Shown: in pieces, positions 7,662-17,522 of the stretch
Layout: each line of letters starts with the position of its first letter
Numbering within the stretch: position 1 is the stretch's first letter
Origin: Thermoplasmata archaeon
GTDB taxonomy: Archaea; Thermoplasmatota; Thermoplasmata; Halarchaeoplasmatales; Halarchaeoplasmataceae
DNA: 64,000 bases
Assembly: GCA_003552585.1 (NCBI GenBank)
Contig: PUNK01000071.1
Location: 1-64,000 of the forward strand
Direction of reading: 5' to 3'
Program-made: the position numbers and the translations under genes
The notes under the pieces: generated by a model
Database searches by the model: none
Told to the model about the DNA's origin: nothing
Seen by the model: only the letters and a program-made list of their open reading frames with translations

Positions 7662-8948
7662 ATGTCTAGAAAAGCCATAACACTCTTAATAATTGGGATC
7701 TTGCTTGTTGCACTAATACCTGTTTCGCAAAGTCAGGGTAACGATTCCCCTCATCCGTGGCCTACTATAGGGAATGACTTAAAAAATACAGGGAGAAGTG
7801 AAATAGACACATCTCATACCAATGGAACAGTGAAATGGAATGCCACTCATGTCCCCGATGTTCAAGTTTCTCCTTCCCCAGTAGTTGATGACCAGGATAC
7901 TGTATATATATCAAACATTGCTTTATATGGCTTTTCAGAGGGAGAAGTGGTCTTTAAATTCACCCCTGATGATGATATGACTACTTCACCACCAGCTATC
8001 GGTGATGATGGAACTATTTACGTGGGAAGCAGTCATGGATATCTCTATGCTTTCGATCGTAATACAGAAGAAATTTTATGGAAATTTGATGCAGGCTCCA
8101 CCATCAGGACTCCACCCAAAATTGGCTCTGGTGGCGAGATTTATTTTGGGACTAATGACGGTATTTTATTCGCCATCCATGACGATGGGAGCGAGATGTG
8201 GAGCTTTGATATAACAGATATAAATCAACCGGAAGAACGGTCGGATATAGTCACCTCTATAGCAATGGATGACCACGGGAATATATATTTTGGTTCACTT
8301 GATTATCACATCTACTCGGTGGATAGTGCTGGTGGATATAGATGGAGTACTTCTACCGATTTTCAAGTATGGTCTTCACCAACAATAGCAGAAGATGGGA
8401 CAATATACGTTGGTACGTTTGTTGGACTACTAGCTTTAAATAGTCAGGGAGAAGTTAAATGGGAGTATGAGGTGATAACCGAGGGAGAAGCTGGTGAGGA
8501 GTATAGAGGTGTCATGGGTTCACCGGTTCTAGATGAGGATGGCACAATCTATTTCGGTGCTCTCGATAATGAATTGTATGCCCTTTCCCCCGATGGAGAA
8601 CTTGAGTGGACATTCAAAACCGACGGAATAATCGTTTCTTCCCCAGCACTTGGAGATGATGGAACATTATATTTTGGGTCCTACGATACAGCTTTTTATG
8701 CTCTCGAGGCAGATTTTGATAGGAATCTACGATGGTATTTTAACGAAACTATGGCTCCTTTCTCAGCGTCACCTGCCATCGGTTCTGATGGTACCATCTT
8801 TATAGCAGATGATATGGGCATTGTTTATGCCTTTACAGGAGAGCACGAAGAGAGGAGAACCCCAGGTTTCTCCTTATTAGCTCTAATAGGTGGCACAGCT
8901 ATAGCAATGATGATTTACTGTAAAAAGATCAATCCCAAAACTTCTTAG
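7662..8948 (+). CDS. Secreted PQQ-type beta-propeller protein with C-terminal anchor
   Basis: A 428-residue protein with an N-terminal signal peptide (hydrophobic ILLVALIPV, then a polar SQSQGN region). At least seven PQQ/BamB-like blades follow, each marked by variants of DGTIYFGSxDxxLYALxxDGxxxW. The C-terminus has the three-part layout of an archaeal sorting signal: a TPGFSL motif, a hydrophobic helix and a short basic tail. This resembles PGF-CTERM substrates of archaeosortases. The protein is therefore probably displayed on the cell surface. Its ligand is unknown, since such propellers act as scaffolds or enzymes. Its 3' end overlaps the convergent helicase gene by 20 bp. Confidence 0.82.
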   Translation: MSRKAITLLIIGILLVALIPVSQSQGNDSPHPWPTIGNDLKNTGRSEIDTSHTNGTVKWNATHVPDVQVSPSPVVDDQDTVYISNIALYGFSEGEVVFKFTPDDDMTTSPPAIGDDGTIYVGSSHGYLYAFDRNTEEILWKFDAGSTIRTPPKIGSGGEIYFGTNDGILFAIHDDGSEMWSFDITDINQPEERSDIVTSIAMDDHGNIYFGSLDYHIYSVDSAGGYRWSTSTDFQVWSSPTIAEDGTIYVGTFVGLLALNSQGEVKWEYEVITEGEAGEEYRGVMGSPVLDEDGTIYFGALDNELYALSPDGELEWTFKTDGIIVSSPALGDDGTLYFGSYDTAFYALEADFDRNLRWYFNETMAPFSASPAIGSDGTIFIADDMGIVYAFTGEHEERRTPGFSLLALIGGTAIAMMIYCKKINPKTS

Positions 8949-11673
8949 TTCTTGCATACTGGATCTCTGCATCTAATAGGGCTTTCAGGAAATCATCCTC
9001 TTCCCTATAATCCATCGATAGTATTCGAGCTGCTTTGTCGTGCCCAACCCCACGGGCTGCGATAGCCATAGCCGCCCTTTTGCCATACACCCTTGCAAGA
9101 TCGGCGAGTTTGAAATATTCTCTAAGGGTACTTTTTTCCTCCTCCGACAATGATCCTTTGTCCACTATGCTTTCATCCTGATATGGAAGTAGAGTTGCGA
9201 CCATTCTTGAACCACATGAGGGACAAGAAGGTCGATTTATGTCTTTCACCCTCCTGCGCCTGCTGTTACCACATTTCAAGCATTTTAATGTGAGTGTTTC
9301 AGAATAAAGTCTGTCTTTAAAAGATGATAGAACTGCTCGGCTCACTTTACTGGTGTCAAGCATCTCCTTATGTTTCTGAAGTCCAGCTTCACCTACTGGT
9401 GAGAGTCCGAAAGTGGATATCTTCACCTTTATGCCCCCTCTCTTTATCATATCCATAACATGTTTCGAGGTTTCTATATCCATATTATCTCTGAACACTT
9501 TTTCCAGAGCCTCTTGATACATAGGGGTTGATCTATAAGCATCCATCAACCTTTTCAATGATATAGAGCGATAATCGATATCTTTTTTCACCGCCCCATA
9601 CTTTTTAGCTACGTGTAGAAACCTCCATCTGAAAAAAGAAGAATTAACCACTGCTTTTCGCAGTATGCCTTCCAAGTGTTCAGGATCTGTTCCCTCTAAA
9701 GCCTCTTTTATCATGGAAGGAGTTACTCTTCTCGAGATCTTCATCATCATCCTATATGGATCAGTTTGTAAACCGACGCTCTCACCTGTTCTAGCGGATA
9801 ATAATGTTGCAACAAATCTTCCCAATGTTTCGTTTACCATGCTGCCAAAAGAAGCGTTTATAACTACTGTATCTCCCTCTTTTTCTATTATAATATCTTT
9901 ATCGGTGGCGATCGGGGCAGTACCCTGCTCTTTCAGAAAGGCATAAAAAAATTGCTGGGTTTTCTTATTTACTTTATATTTATCATTCAAACCTATTTTC
10001 CTTATTTTCCCAACTTCCTGTGCGACTTCAAAAGGAACTGGTATATCTTCACCTGTCCAGTCCGGTATCTTTCCTAGGTCACCGACGGGAGAAGCGACAA
10101 CTTCCTCTTCCTCTATATCTATTACACGCCAAGCCTTTCCTTGAAGAGTAATCACTCCTCCAAGCTCCACATTACTGGCGACAAAACTTTCATCCAATGT
10201 CCCCACAATACTGTTTTTCGAAAGGTCCCTAAGAAGGAAAGTCTTTTCGTCAGGTATCATAGAAATGTTTTCGTAAAAATAGGTCAGTGAAGCCCGTCTT
10301 TTTCCAACAACATCTTCATCCCTCCACAGTACTCTTATTTCTGATAGTTGAGCAACAGTTTTTTCGTATTCTTCAAAAGTTAAGTTTCTAAATGGATATG
10401 CTCTACGAACCATTTCGAAGAATTTATAGATATTTACTTTTCCTTCAGAATGAACGGTGGAAATGAGTTGATTGGCGAGGACACTCATCGGTTTTTCAGG
10501 TATGTCTGTTTTTTCTAGATCTCTTATCAGTGAACGACGAGCTATAACAGCCGATTCAGCAATATCATCATGTGTAGTGGCCAATATGATGCCTTTAGAA
10601 GTTTTTCCTATACTGTGTCCGGACCGCCCTACCCTCTGGACCAAGCGAGTCACTTGCCGGGGGGATTGATACTGTATAACTAGGTCTGTCTCTCCAAGGT
10701 CGATACCCAGTTCCATAGAAGAAGTACATATCAACGCTTTTAAATCACCATCTTTAAACCGATCTTCAACATCCATTCTTGCTTCTCTATAGAGAGAGCC
10801 ATGGTGTATCCCAATAGGGTAATTGGGATCCCATAGATTGAAACTTGACGCTAGCGACTCGGCCGCATCCCTCGTATTCACAAATATTAATGTAGATTGG
10901 TGTTTGTCTATAAGCTCTTTACAAATTCTTACACAGGCAGCCTTCTCAACATCGCTTCTCAATGTTTCAGCCAACTTTTCATCTGACTTTTTTATATCCG
11001 GTTTGGTCACTTCAAGGGTCATCTTACCCTGCCCTTCTATCTCTATGATTTTCCCTTTCCTCTCTGATCCAACTAAGAACTGAAGTACCTTTTCCGGACT
11101 ACCAACGGTGGCAGAAAGGCCTATGCGTTGAAAAGAACCATTTTTAAGCCTTTCTAGGCGCTCCAAAGCTAATGATAGTTGTGTTCCTCGTTCATCAACA
11201 GCTAGTTCATTAAGCTCATCTACGACTACAAATCTTACATTCACCAAAGCACTCCTTAACCTATGACCTGTAAACATGATTTGAAGAGTTTCAGGAGTAG
11301 TAATCATAAAATCGGGCGGATTGAGGGATTGCCTTCTCCTCTCCTTTCGTGATGTGTCACCATGTCGCACAGCGACACTGAAATCTAGTCTTTCAGCGAA
11401 AAATTCTATCCTACGAACCATGTCCCGGTTCAAAGCCCTTAAGGGGGTTATGTACAATACTTTAAAACCAGGGCCCTCTTCACCATGTATTTCTTCTAAT
11501 ATGGGTAATACAGCAGCTTCCGTCTTGCCTACACCTGTAGGTGCAATCACCAAGGTATGCTCTCCCTTCATAATGGGTGGTATAGCTTGTTCTTGTGCCC
11601 TGGTTTCATTCTCTATACCTAGTTCAGCTAAAACACTCAGTACATCTTCAGTTAAGAGATCAAATGCAGCCAA
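8929..11673 (-). CDS. lhr: Lhr-type superfamily 2 helicase
   Basis: A 914-residue DNA helicase. Walker A APTGVGKT is at residues 44-51, motif III reads SATVG, and motif VI lies in QRVGRSGHSIG. Motif II is DELN (in VVVDELNEL) where most Lhr proteins have DEVH or DEIH. After the two RecA domains come the winged-helix and Lhr-specific C-terminal regions, ending in a four-cysteine zinc motif (CLKCGN...CPSCGS). Archaeal Lhr proteins unwind branched or RNA:DNA substrates and are linked to replication-coupled repair. It starts 14 bp after lonB ends, so the two genes are probably co-transcribed. Confidence 0.88.
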   Translation of the reverse strand: MAAFDLLTEDVLSVLAELGIENETRAQEQAIPPIMKGEHTLVIAPTGVGKTEAAVLPILEEIHGEEGPGFKVLYITPLRALNRDMVRRIEFFAERLDFSVAVRHGDTSRKERRRQSLNPPDFMITTPETLQIMFTGHRLRSALVNVRFVVVDELNELAVDERGTQLSLALERLERLKNGSFQRIGLSATVGSPEKVLQFLVGSERKGKIIEIEGQGKMTLEVTKPDIKKSDEKLAETLRSDVEKAACVRICKELIDKHQSTLIFVNTRDAAESLASSFNLWDPNYPIGIHHGSLYREARMDVEDRFKDGDLKALICTSSMELGIDLGETDLVIQYQSPRQVTRLVQRVGRSGHSIGKTSKGIILATTHDDIAESAVIARRSLIRDLEKTDIPEKPMSVLANQLISTVHSEGKVNIYKFFEMVRRAYPFRNLTFEEYEKTVAQLSEIRVLWRDEDVVGKRRASLTYFYENISMIPDEKTFLLRDLSKNSIVGTLDESFVASNVELGGVITLQGKAWRVIDIEEEEVVASPVGDLGKIPDWTGEDIPVPFEVAQEVGKIRKIGLNDKYKVNKKTQQFFYAFLKEQGTAPIATDKDIIIEKEGDTVVINASFGSMVNETLGRFVATLLSARTGESVGLQTDPYRMMMKISRRVTPSMIKEALEGTDPEHLEGILRKAVVNSSFFRWRFLHVAKKYGAVKKDIDYRSISLKRLMDAYRSTPMYQEALEKVFRDNMDIETSKHVMDMIKRGGIKVKISTFGLSPVGEAGLQKHKEMLDTSKVSRAVLSSFKDRLYSETLTLKCLKCGNSRRRRVKDINRPSCPSCGSRMVATLLPYQDESIVDKGSLSEEEKSTLREYFKLADLARVYGKRAAMAIAARGVGHDKAARILSMDYREEDDFLKALLDAEIQYARTKKFWD

Positions 11674-11686
11674 TATATCAGCCTTC

Positions 11687-13717
11687 TTATTGAGGCGTGG
11701 GTCGGTCCCTTGCAGGGATAGGTATACTCTTGATCTCTAAAAGGGACGCTAGTTTTTCTAAAAGTTTCTTTTTGTTTTCTCCGACCAGTGCATTTTCCAG
11801 CACTTCACCCAAATTATCCACTGGTATGATTTCCACCATATCTTCATATCGGTTTTCCAACACAACATCTTTGAGGTTGGCTCTAGGGATGATGATCCTT
11901 TTGACTCCGCTCTCTGCAGCCGCTTCAATCTTTGAAGTAACTGCACCTACTGGTAGCACCTGTCCTCTCACGCTAAGAGAACCGGTCATAGCTATTTTTT
12001 GATCTATAGGGATACCTTCGAGTGCTGATATAACTGCAGTTGCGACGGATATCGATGCAGAGTCTCCTTCCACACCTTCCTGCGTCCCGATAAATTGGAT
12101 ATGGACATCGTATTTCGATATATCTTCTCCCGTATACTTTTTGATAAGTGCAGAGACGTTTTGTACAGCCTCTTTAGCAATCTCACCTAGTTTGCCTGTG
12201 GCGACAATCTTTCCTTCGTCACGAGAATGTGCCGGAGTTACCTCAGCGGCTATAGGGAGAACGATCCCGGAATATTCAGATATACCTTCCTGTTCACCAC
12301 CGAGAGCTGCAAGACCGTTGACCAAACCAACGCTAGAACCTTCGGTTTCGAATGTTTTGTATTCCTTCCTCCTTTTAATATATCGATCAGCCACCTGTTG
12401 TTCCAAAGAACGGGCTATATTCTTCGCTTCGACCACATCTTGAGCGGTCGCTTGTTTATTTCCCTTTTCTACGGCAAGATCTCCAGCCACCCTTACTAAT
12501 CCACCCAGCTCTCTGAGTCTAAGTGTAAGTTGACCTCTCTTATTTGCTCTTCGCTGAGCTTCACGAAGGATTTCAGCTATGGCTAATTTATTGAAATGAG
12601 GTATCTTCATCTTGTCCTTTTCTATCTCTTGAGCTATGAACCTTATAAGTTTGATGCGATTTTTATGGGTATCTTCTATTGTGTCGTTGACATACACCTC
12701 ATAACCGTATCCTCTTATCCTTGATCGGAGTGCTGGATGCATACCCCCATGGACTGAACCTCTTTCATCTTTAGCACCGTATATTGAGTCTAGATTTCCT
12801 GCAGCAACCAAAACAAAATCGGTTGGTACTGGTTCAGATTTTACCATAGCACCGCTGCTCCGTTCACTCTGTCCAGTAATTGAAAACTCCTTTTCCTGCA
12901 TAGCGGTAAGTAAGCTCTGCTGGGAAGACATTTTTAGCATGTTTATCTCATCAATAAACAGCACTCCCTTGTTCGCCTCGTGTATGGCCCCTGTCTCAAC
13001 TCTTTGATGGGCAGGTGTTTCCAATCCCCCGCTCTGGAAAGGATCGTGTTTCACATCACCTAGTAATGAACCAGCCTGGCTACCAGTAGCATCGACGAAT
13101 TTTGGTTTATCTCCCGGTTTATAACCTATAAGCAATTTTGGAATCTCCTTTTCGACCTCTTTAGTACCCATGCCGCCCATAGGCGAGGCTCTCATAGCTA
13201 TGAGAAGCATAGCCGCTGCAATTATGCCGAAAAACATAATGAGATATTGTCCTGTGAATATGGATAACATTATGGCTGCGGCGACTATGAGTACTAGGAT
13301 TATAACCATGCCCTGACTTTTTTGTTGAATCTTGCGGGATGCCTGCTTTCGGTGTGCATCCACTATTTCTTTGCCTTTACCTGCAGGGACGCTCCTGACT
13401 TTAGGATTATTTTCATCTTCATCGTTTGGAAAACAGAGTACATCTTCCAATTCACTGCTAGGCAGGAAATCGATCATAGCCTGTGCGAGCATAGATTTAC
13501 CAGTTCCGGGAGGCCCTATTAGCATTACATGACGATGTTGTTTAGCTGCTTTCTTCACCACACTGACTGCTTCATCCTGGCCTATAACCTGATCCAACAG
13601 TAGATCGGGAACTTCAACATCAGCAGTAGTCTCTACATCGACTTCTTTTATCCATTGATTTACAGGAGGTAATTCACCATTATCCTGTTGTCCGTCTACT
13701 TTGGATTCTGTTTTCAT
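11687..13717 (-). CDS. lonB: Archaeal membrane-bound Lon protease (LonB)
   Basis: A 676-residue ATP-dependent protease. Walker A GPPGTGKS is at residues 68-75. Two transmembrane helices (about residues 136-178) are inserted between Walker A and Walker B, which is diagnostic of archaeal LonB. Walker B is [10 protein letters not shown]. The C-terminal peptidase carries the catalytic Ser in [10 protein letters not shown] and Lys in [11 protein letters not shown]. It degrades damaged and regulatory proteins at the inner face of the membrane and is usually essential. It lacks the N-terminal LAN domain of bacterial LonA, as expected. The lhr gene follows after 14 bp. Confidence 0.95.
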   Translation of the reverse strand: MKTESKVDGQQDNGELPPVNQWIKEVDVETTADVEVPDLLLDQVIGQDEAVSVVKKAAKQHRHVMLIGPPGTGKSMLAQAMIDFLPSSELEDVLCFPNDEDENNPKVRSVPAGKGKEIVDAHRKQASRKIQQKSQGMVIILVLIVAAAIMLSIFTGQYLIMFFGIIAAAMLLIAMRASPMGGMGTKEVEKEIPKLLIGYKPGDKPKFVDATGSQAGSLLGDVKHDPFQSGGLETPAHQRVETGAIHEANKGVLFIDEINMLKMSSQQSLLTAMQEKEFSITGQSERSSGAMVKSEPVPTDFVLVAAGNLDSIYGAKDERGSVHGGMHPALRSRIRGYGYEVYVNDTIEDTHKNRIKLIRFIAQEIEKDKMKIPHFNKLAIAEILREAQRRANKRGQLTLRLRELGGLVRVAGDLAVEKGNKQATAQDVVEAKNIARSLEQQVADRYIKRRKEYKTFETEGSSVGLVNGLAALGGEQEGISEYSGIVLPIAAEVTPAHSRDEGKIVATGKLGEIAKEAVQNVSALIKKYTGEDISKYDVHIQFIGTQEGVEGDSASISVATAVISALEGIPIDQKIAMTGSLSVRGQVLPVGAVTSKIEAAAESGVKRIIIPRANLKDVVLENRYEDMVEIIPVDNLGEVLENALVGENKKKLLEKLASLLEIKSIPIPARDRPTPQ

Positions 13718-13779
13718 TCACAGCACCGTTAAGCCCGAAATCATGTGCCCCCCTTCTACATAAACTTTTGGTTAACCAT

Positions 13780-14505
13780 TCAACTCCTCTGCATCAGTAT
13801 GTCCATGAAGTTTACGAGATGAGATGCCAATGCAGGGTTATTAGTATAACCACATGCTTCAAAATCAGGGGATGCAAGTAGAGCTCTCGTTCCATCACTG
13901 ATCAGATCAGTTGCGATCAACCCCTCTCTTCTCTCCACCTTTGCCCAATCTAGAACCTTTTGTCCTGATTCGGTTATTATCGTCATTTCTACTCCCCTTT
14001 TTTTAGCCGATACGAAATCCGGTTCTAGGGAATCAAGCAATTGTGAAAAATGGGGGCAGGATATGATTATCTCATGGGTCGTCTTCCTTAAAACTTCACC
14101 GACCTTGTCCATCACTCTATTTTTTCCATGGATCGTGTATATCACTTGGGGCTCTCCTTTCTCTGCTAGGGCCTCTGAGAGGGTATTCAGTCTCCCAAAT
14201 ACCTTGTCAAGTTTGTTTGTGATCCGTGATTTCAACTCCAATGGTTCTGCAGGCCGGTATATCCGAGGACGTCCTTGACTGACAACGACATATCCCATTT
14301 CATGTAGACCATCTAGGGCTTTATATACCGATGTACGTGGTATTCCAGCCGTATTTGCGATGGTATCCGCTTCGGCAACACCGTGGGCGACCAGGGCTGT
14401 ATAGGTACGGGCCTGATACTCTGTTAACCCAAATGTTTGGAGGTCTTTGGATATCAATTCGTATTCCTCTTCAAAATCAATTTCTTCCTGCATATTTGAG
14501 ACCAT
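13780..14505 (-). CDS. TrmB-family transcriptional regulator
   Basis: A 241-residue regulator. The N-terminal winged helix (about residues 22-75, FGLTEYQARTYTALVAHG...IPRTSVYKALDGLHEMGYV) is the TrmB HTH. The C-terminal half (about 115-241) looks like the PLD-like effector-binding domain, with HEIIISCPHFSQLL and KKRGVEMTIITESG. TrmB proteins sense sugars or other metabolites and act as both repressor and activator. Start at 14505 or at the MQEE codon (14493). It is divergent from the tetraether lipid operon, with only 63 bp between them, and an inverted repeat resembling a TrmB site covers its start, so it probably controls itself and possibly the lipid operon. Confidence 0.88.
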   Translation of the reverse strand: MVSNMQEEIDFEEEYELISKDLQTFGLTEYQARTYTALVAHGVAEADTIANTAGIPRTSVYKALDGLHEMGYVVVSQGRPRIYRPAEPLELKSRITNKLDKVFGRLNTLSEALAEKGEPQVIYTIHGKNRVMDKVGEVLRKTTHEIIISCPHFSQLLDSLEPDFVSAKKRGVEMTIITESGQKVLDWAKVERREGLIATDLISDGTRALLASPDFEACGYTNNPALASHLVNFMDILMQRS

Positions 14506-14527
14506 TTGTAGCTTCCACCGCTACAAA
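14505..14527. promoter_or_regulatory. Inverted repeat in the trmB/tes divergent promoter
   Basis: TTTGTAGC - 7 bp - GCTACAAA, with perfect 8-bp arms. The short-arm/7-bp-spacer geometry resembles known TrmB-type operators such as the haloarchaeal TACT-N7/8-AGTA form. It overlaps the trmB start and abuts the shared TATA element at about 14524-14535 (AAAATATTTAAG, usable on both strands). Binding could repress trmB and affect the lipid operon. Confidence 0.6.
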
Positions 14528-14568
14528 ATATTTAAGTCTTTCTTCTATTCTCATAATGCCTGATAACC

Positions 14569-16158
14569 ATGGTAATACAAGATTCGCAATTGAAAAAGGG
14601 TTTACCCAAAAAGACGGAATCCCTTTGTCCTGAGTGTAAAAGTGTGATTCAAGCCAAGTTGTTAGTAGATGATGGAAAAGTGATCATGAAGAAAAGGTGT
14701 CCGGAACATGGTGTTTTTGAAAGTGTATATTGGTCTGATGTAAATATGTTCTATAATGCGGAAAAGTGGGCTTTTGACGGAACAGGTGTAGATAATCCCG
14801 CTATTCCCAATGCTAAATCATGTCCTGACGATTGTGGGCTTTGTGATCTTCATCTCAGCCATACCTGTCTTGCGAATTTAGATCTAACCAATAGATGTAA
14901 CCTTACTTGTCCAATTTGCTTTGCAAATGCCAATGCTAGTGGTTATGTTTATGAACCTTCTTTCGAGCAGGTTGTGAAGATGCTAAAAGTTCTCCGAGAG
15001 GAGAAACCTGTTCCAACCACTGCGGTTCAATTCTCTGGAGGCGAACCTACAGTTTATCCTCATTTTTTTGATGTCTTAAAAAGAGCTTCGGAGATGGGTT
15101 TTGCCCAGATACAGATAGCTTCAAATGGGATCAAACTGGCAAAGGATCCTTCTTTCGCACAGAAATGTGTTGATGCAGGATTACATACAGTTTATCTCCA
15201 ATTTGATGGTCTGAAGGAGGAAAATTACATACAAGCTAGGGGGAAACCTCTTTTAGAAGTGAAAAAACAGGCTATAAAAAATTGTCTTAATACAAAACCT
15301 AGACCCCTTGCCACCGTATTAGTACCTACCATCGTAAAGACGATTAACGATGATCAGGTTGGAGACATATTACAATTCGCGATAAACAATCGTAAAGTCA
15401 TTCTAGGAGTAAATTATCAACCTGTATCTTTTACTGGAAGAATATCCCAAGAGGAGAGAGAAAAACAAAGATATACCCTTCCAGATTTGGCTAAAGGCCT
15501 TGAAGAGCAAACAGGTTTTGTGAGTAGAGATGATTTCTATCCGGTCCCCTTCGTCAGTCCGGTTTCACAACTCGTTTCTATTTTAAAGTCAGAACCAAAA
15601 GTTGCTTTCACCTCCCATCCTCACTGTGGACTTGCTACTTATTTGATTATAGACGATGATGGTAGGGTTTCTCCTATAACCGATTATGTTGATGTTGAAG
15701 GACTGATGGAAAAAATGCTCGAGAAATCAGGAGAGTGGGACAATCTTCTTTTCAGAACTGCTCTTAAAGTGGGAGATAAGCTAAAGAGCGAAGAAGGAAA
15801 GAGGAAGAGCATATTAAAGAACTTTATGAAAAACTTTGGTGAATTTTTGGGAAAAGACGAACTCCCCGGCGGGATGACACTTGATGAGATATTTGAACAG
15901 CTGTTAACAAAGGGCGATAAAGATTCCATAAGAGAGTTTTCATGGAGAACGATGTTCATAGGCGGTATGCACTTTCAAGATGATTACAACTATGATATAG
16001 AGCGGTTGAAAAGATGTACGATCCATTATGCTGTTCCAGATGGAAGGATAATACCTTTCTGTGCTTACAATGGAGGTCCGACTTACCGAAAAGAGATCGA
16101 GAAAAAATATTCAATTCCTTTAGATGAATGGAGGAATAGAGATGAAGCCAGAAGTTGA
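14569..16158 (+). CDS. tes: Tes-like radical SAM enzyme (tetraether lipid synthase)
   Basis: A 529-residue radical SAM protein of the MJ0619/Tes type. Tes joins the phytanyl-chain ends of archaeol lipids to make macrocyclic and tetraether membrane lipids. The N-terminus has a cysteine-rich region (CPEC at residues 20-23, further Cys at 44, 85, 89, 92 and 100). The radical SAM cluster motif CNLTCPIC is at 110-117, followed by FSGGEPT. Further conserved cysteines occur near the C-terminus (HPHCGLA, KRCTIHY, PFCAYN). The next two genes encode a ferredoxin and a geranylgeranyl reductase, which supply electrons and saturated chains and support a lipid role. Other MJ0619-like functions cannot be excluded. 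Confidence 0.82.
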   Translation: MVIQDSQLKKGLPKKTESLCPECKSVIQAKLLVDDGKVIMKKRCPEHGVFESVYWSDVNMFYNAEKWAFDGTGVDNPAIPNAKSCPDDCGLCDLHLSHTCLANLDLTNRCNLTCPICFANANASGYVYEPSFEQVVKMLKVLREEKPVPTTAVQFSGGEPTVYPHFFDVLKRASEMGFAQIQIASNGIKLAKDPSFAQKCVDAGLHTVYLQFDGLKEENYIQARGKPLLEVKKQAIKNCLNTKPRPLATVLVPTIVKTINDDQVGDILQFAINNRKVILGVNYQPVSFTGRISQEEREKQRYTLPDLAKGLEEQTGFVSRDDFYPVPFVSPVSQLVSILKSEPKVAFTSHPHCGLATYLIIDDDGRVSPITDYVDVEGLMEKMLEKSGEWDNLLFRTALKVGDKLKSEEGKRKSILKNFMKNFGEFLGKDELPGGMTLDEIFEQLLTKGDKDSIREFSWRTMFIGGMHFQDDYNYDIERLKRCTIHYAVPDGRIIPFCAYNGGPTYRKEIEKKYSIPLDEWRNRDEARS

Positions 16159-16315
16159 TAATGATATCTGTATGCATTGTGGGGCGTGTGTAGGGACATG
16201 TCCTGTCAATGCTATTTTTTTGAAGGAAGTTTCTGTAGAGATCAGTGATGATTGTGCAGAATGTGGGCTTTGTGTAAAGGCTTGTCCGGTGGCGGCTTTA
16301 AAAGGAGGTATATGA
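16142..16315 (+). CDS. Small 2x[4Fe-4S] ferredoxin
   Basis: The track starts at 16124. The better start is ATG at 16142, which follows GGAGG and gives a 57-residue protein MKPEVDNDICMHCGACVG. It has two CxxCxxCxxxCP clusters (CMHCGACVGTCP and CAECGLCVKACP), the classic dicluster ferredoxin. It overlaps the end of the radical SAM gene by 17 bp and ends 1 bp before the reductase gene, so translation of the three is coupled. The likely role is delivery of low-potential electrons to the radical SAM enzyme, the reductase or both. Confidence 0.9.
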   Translation: MKPEVDNDICMHCGACVGTCPVNAIFLKEVSVEISDDCAECGLCVKACPVAALKGGI

Positions 16316-16316
16316 T

Positions 16317-17522
16317 ATGCTCGTGTCAGAAGGAGATGTTCTAGAGTACGATGTAGTTGTTGTAGGAGGCGGACCGACCGGTAGTACTACTGCTAGATTT
16401 GCCGCTCGTCAAGGTGCAGATGTTTTAGTTTTGGAAAAACGACAAGAAATTGGATCCCCTGTTAGATGTGGCGAGGGAGTTTCCCTCACTTGGTTGGATG
16501 AACTGGAAATAGACGATTATAAAAAATGGACTAGCCAAAAGGTTGTTGGAGCACGTTTGTATTCTCCTGCAGGAAATACTCTTGAGATCACCGAAAAGAT
16601 GGCTGGTGATGAGGTAGGAGTAGTTTGTGAAAGGGATATATTTGACAAAGAGATGGCAAATCTTGCAGCACGAGAGGGAGCGGACTTCATGGTCAAGACT
16701 AGCGCACTCGGATTGATAAAAGATGATGGCATGATAAAAGGAGTAAAGGCTCGTAGCATGGGAAAGAATTTCGAGATACATTCTGATATAGTGGTCGGTG
16801 CAGACGGATTTGAATCTCAGGTTGGTCGATGGGCAGGACTTTATGGGGCAATATCACCAAACGACATAATGACCTGTTTCCAATACCGGATGGCTGATAT
16901 CGAATTCGATTCAAGATATACCCATTTTTTCCTGGGAAGTACAGCTCCTGGGGGATATGTATGGGTTTTTCCAAAAGGCGAAGGCATCGCGAATGTAGGC
17001 TTGGGTATTCAGGTAAGTAGGTTAGATGGGAGTAAAACACCCAAAGATTATCTAGATGAATTTATATCATCACGCAAGGAGTTCGAAGATGGTGAAGCGA
17101 TAGATATGGTGGCTGGAGCTGTTTCGGTAGCCCCCCCTGCGGAAAAAACTACTACTGACGGTCTGATATTAGTGGGTGATGCTGCCAGAGTCGTGGATCC
17201 GATGACCGGTGGTGGTATAGTCAACGGTTTAAAGCAGGCTAAGATAGCAGGCGAGGTCATTGGTGAATGCATAGAGGAAGGACGATTCGATGATGAATTT
17301 TTACAGCTTTACGAAAAAAGATGGCGAGATAGACTGGAGAATAAATTGTGGCGTAATTATATGGCGAAAGAGAAAGCCATGACACTTGATGATAAAACCT
17401 TTGATAAGGTAATAGACGCACTCTCCGATCTAGGACTTGAAAAAATGAGCGTAGGAGCAATTTTGGAGGGTGTGTATGAGAGGTATCCTGAACTAATAAA
17501 GGAATTTGAAGATATGTTATGA
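16317..17522 (+). CDS. Geranylgeranyl reductase family flavoprotein
   Basis: A 401-residue FAD enzyme of the archaeal digeranylgeranylglycerophospholipid reductase family, which saturates the isoprenoid chains of membrane lipids. The FAD-binding GGGPTGS motif lies near residues 17-23. The family signature EIGSPVRCGEG and the second FAD motif GDAARVVDPMTGGG are both present, and the length is normal. It starts 1 bp after the ferredoxin stop with a strong AAAGGAGGT site. Position after Tes and ferredoxin makes this a compact lipid-maturation operon. Confidence 0.92.
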   Translation: MLVSEGDVLEYDVVVVGGGPTGSTTARFAARQGADVLVLEKRQEIGSPVRCGEGVSLTWLDELEIDDYKKWTSQKVVGARLYSPAGNTLEITEKMAGDEVGVVCERDIFDKEMANLAAREGADFMVKTSALGLIKDDGMIKGVKARSMGKNFEIHSDIVVGADGFESQVGRWAGLYGAISPNDIMTCFQYRMADIEFDSRYTHFFLGSTAPGGYVWVFPKGEGIANVGLGIQVSRLDGSKTPKDYLDEFISSRKEFEDGEAIDMVAGAVSVAPPAEKTTTDGLILVGDAARVVDPMTGGGIVNGLKQAKIAGEVIGECIEEGRFDDEFLQLYEKRWRDRLENKLWRNYMAKEKAMTLDDKTFDKVIDALSDLGLEKMSVGAILEGVYERYPELIKEFEDML

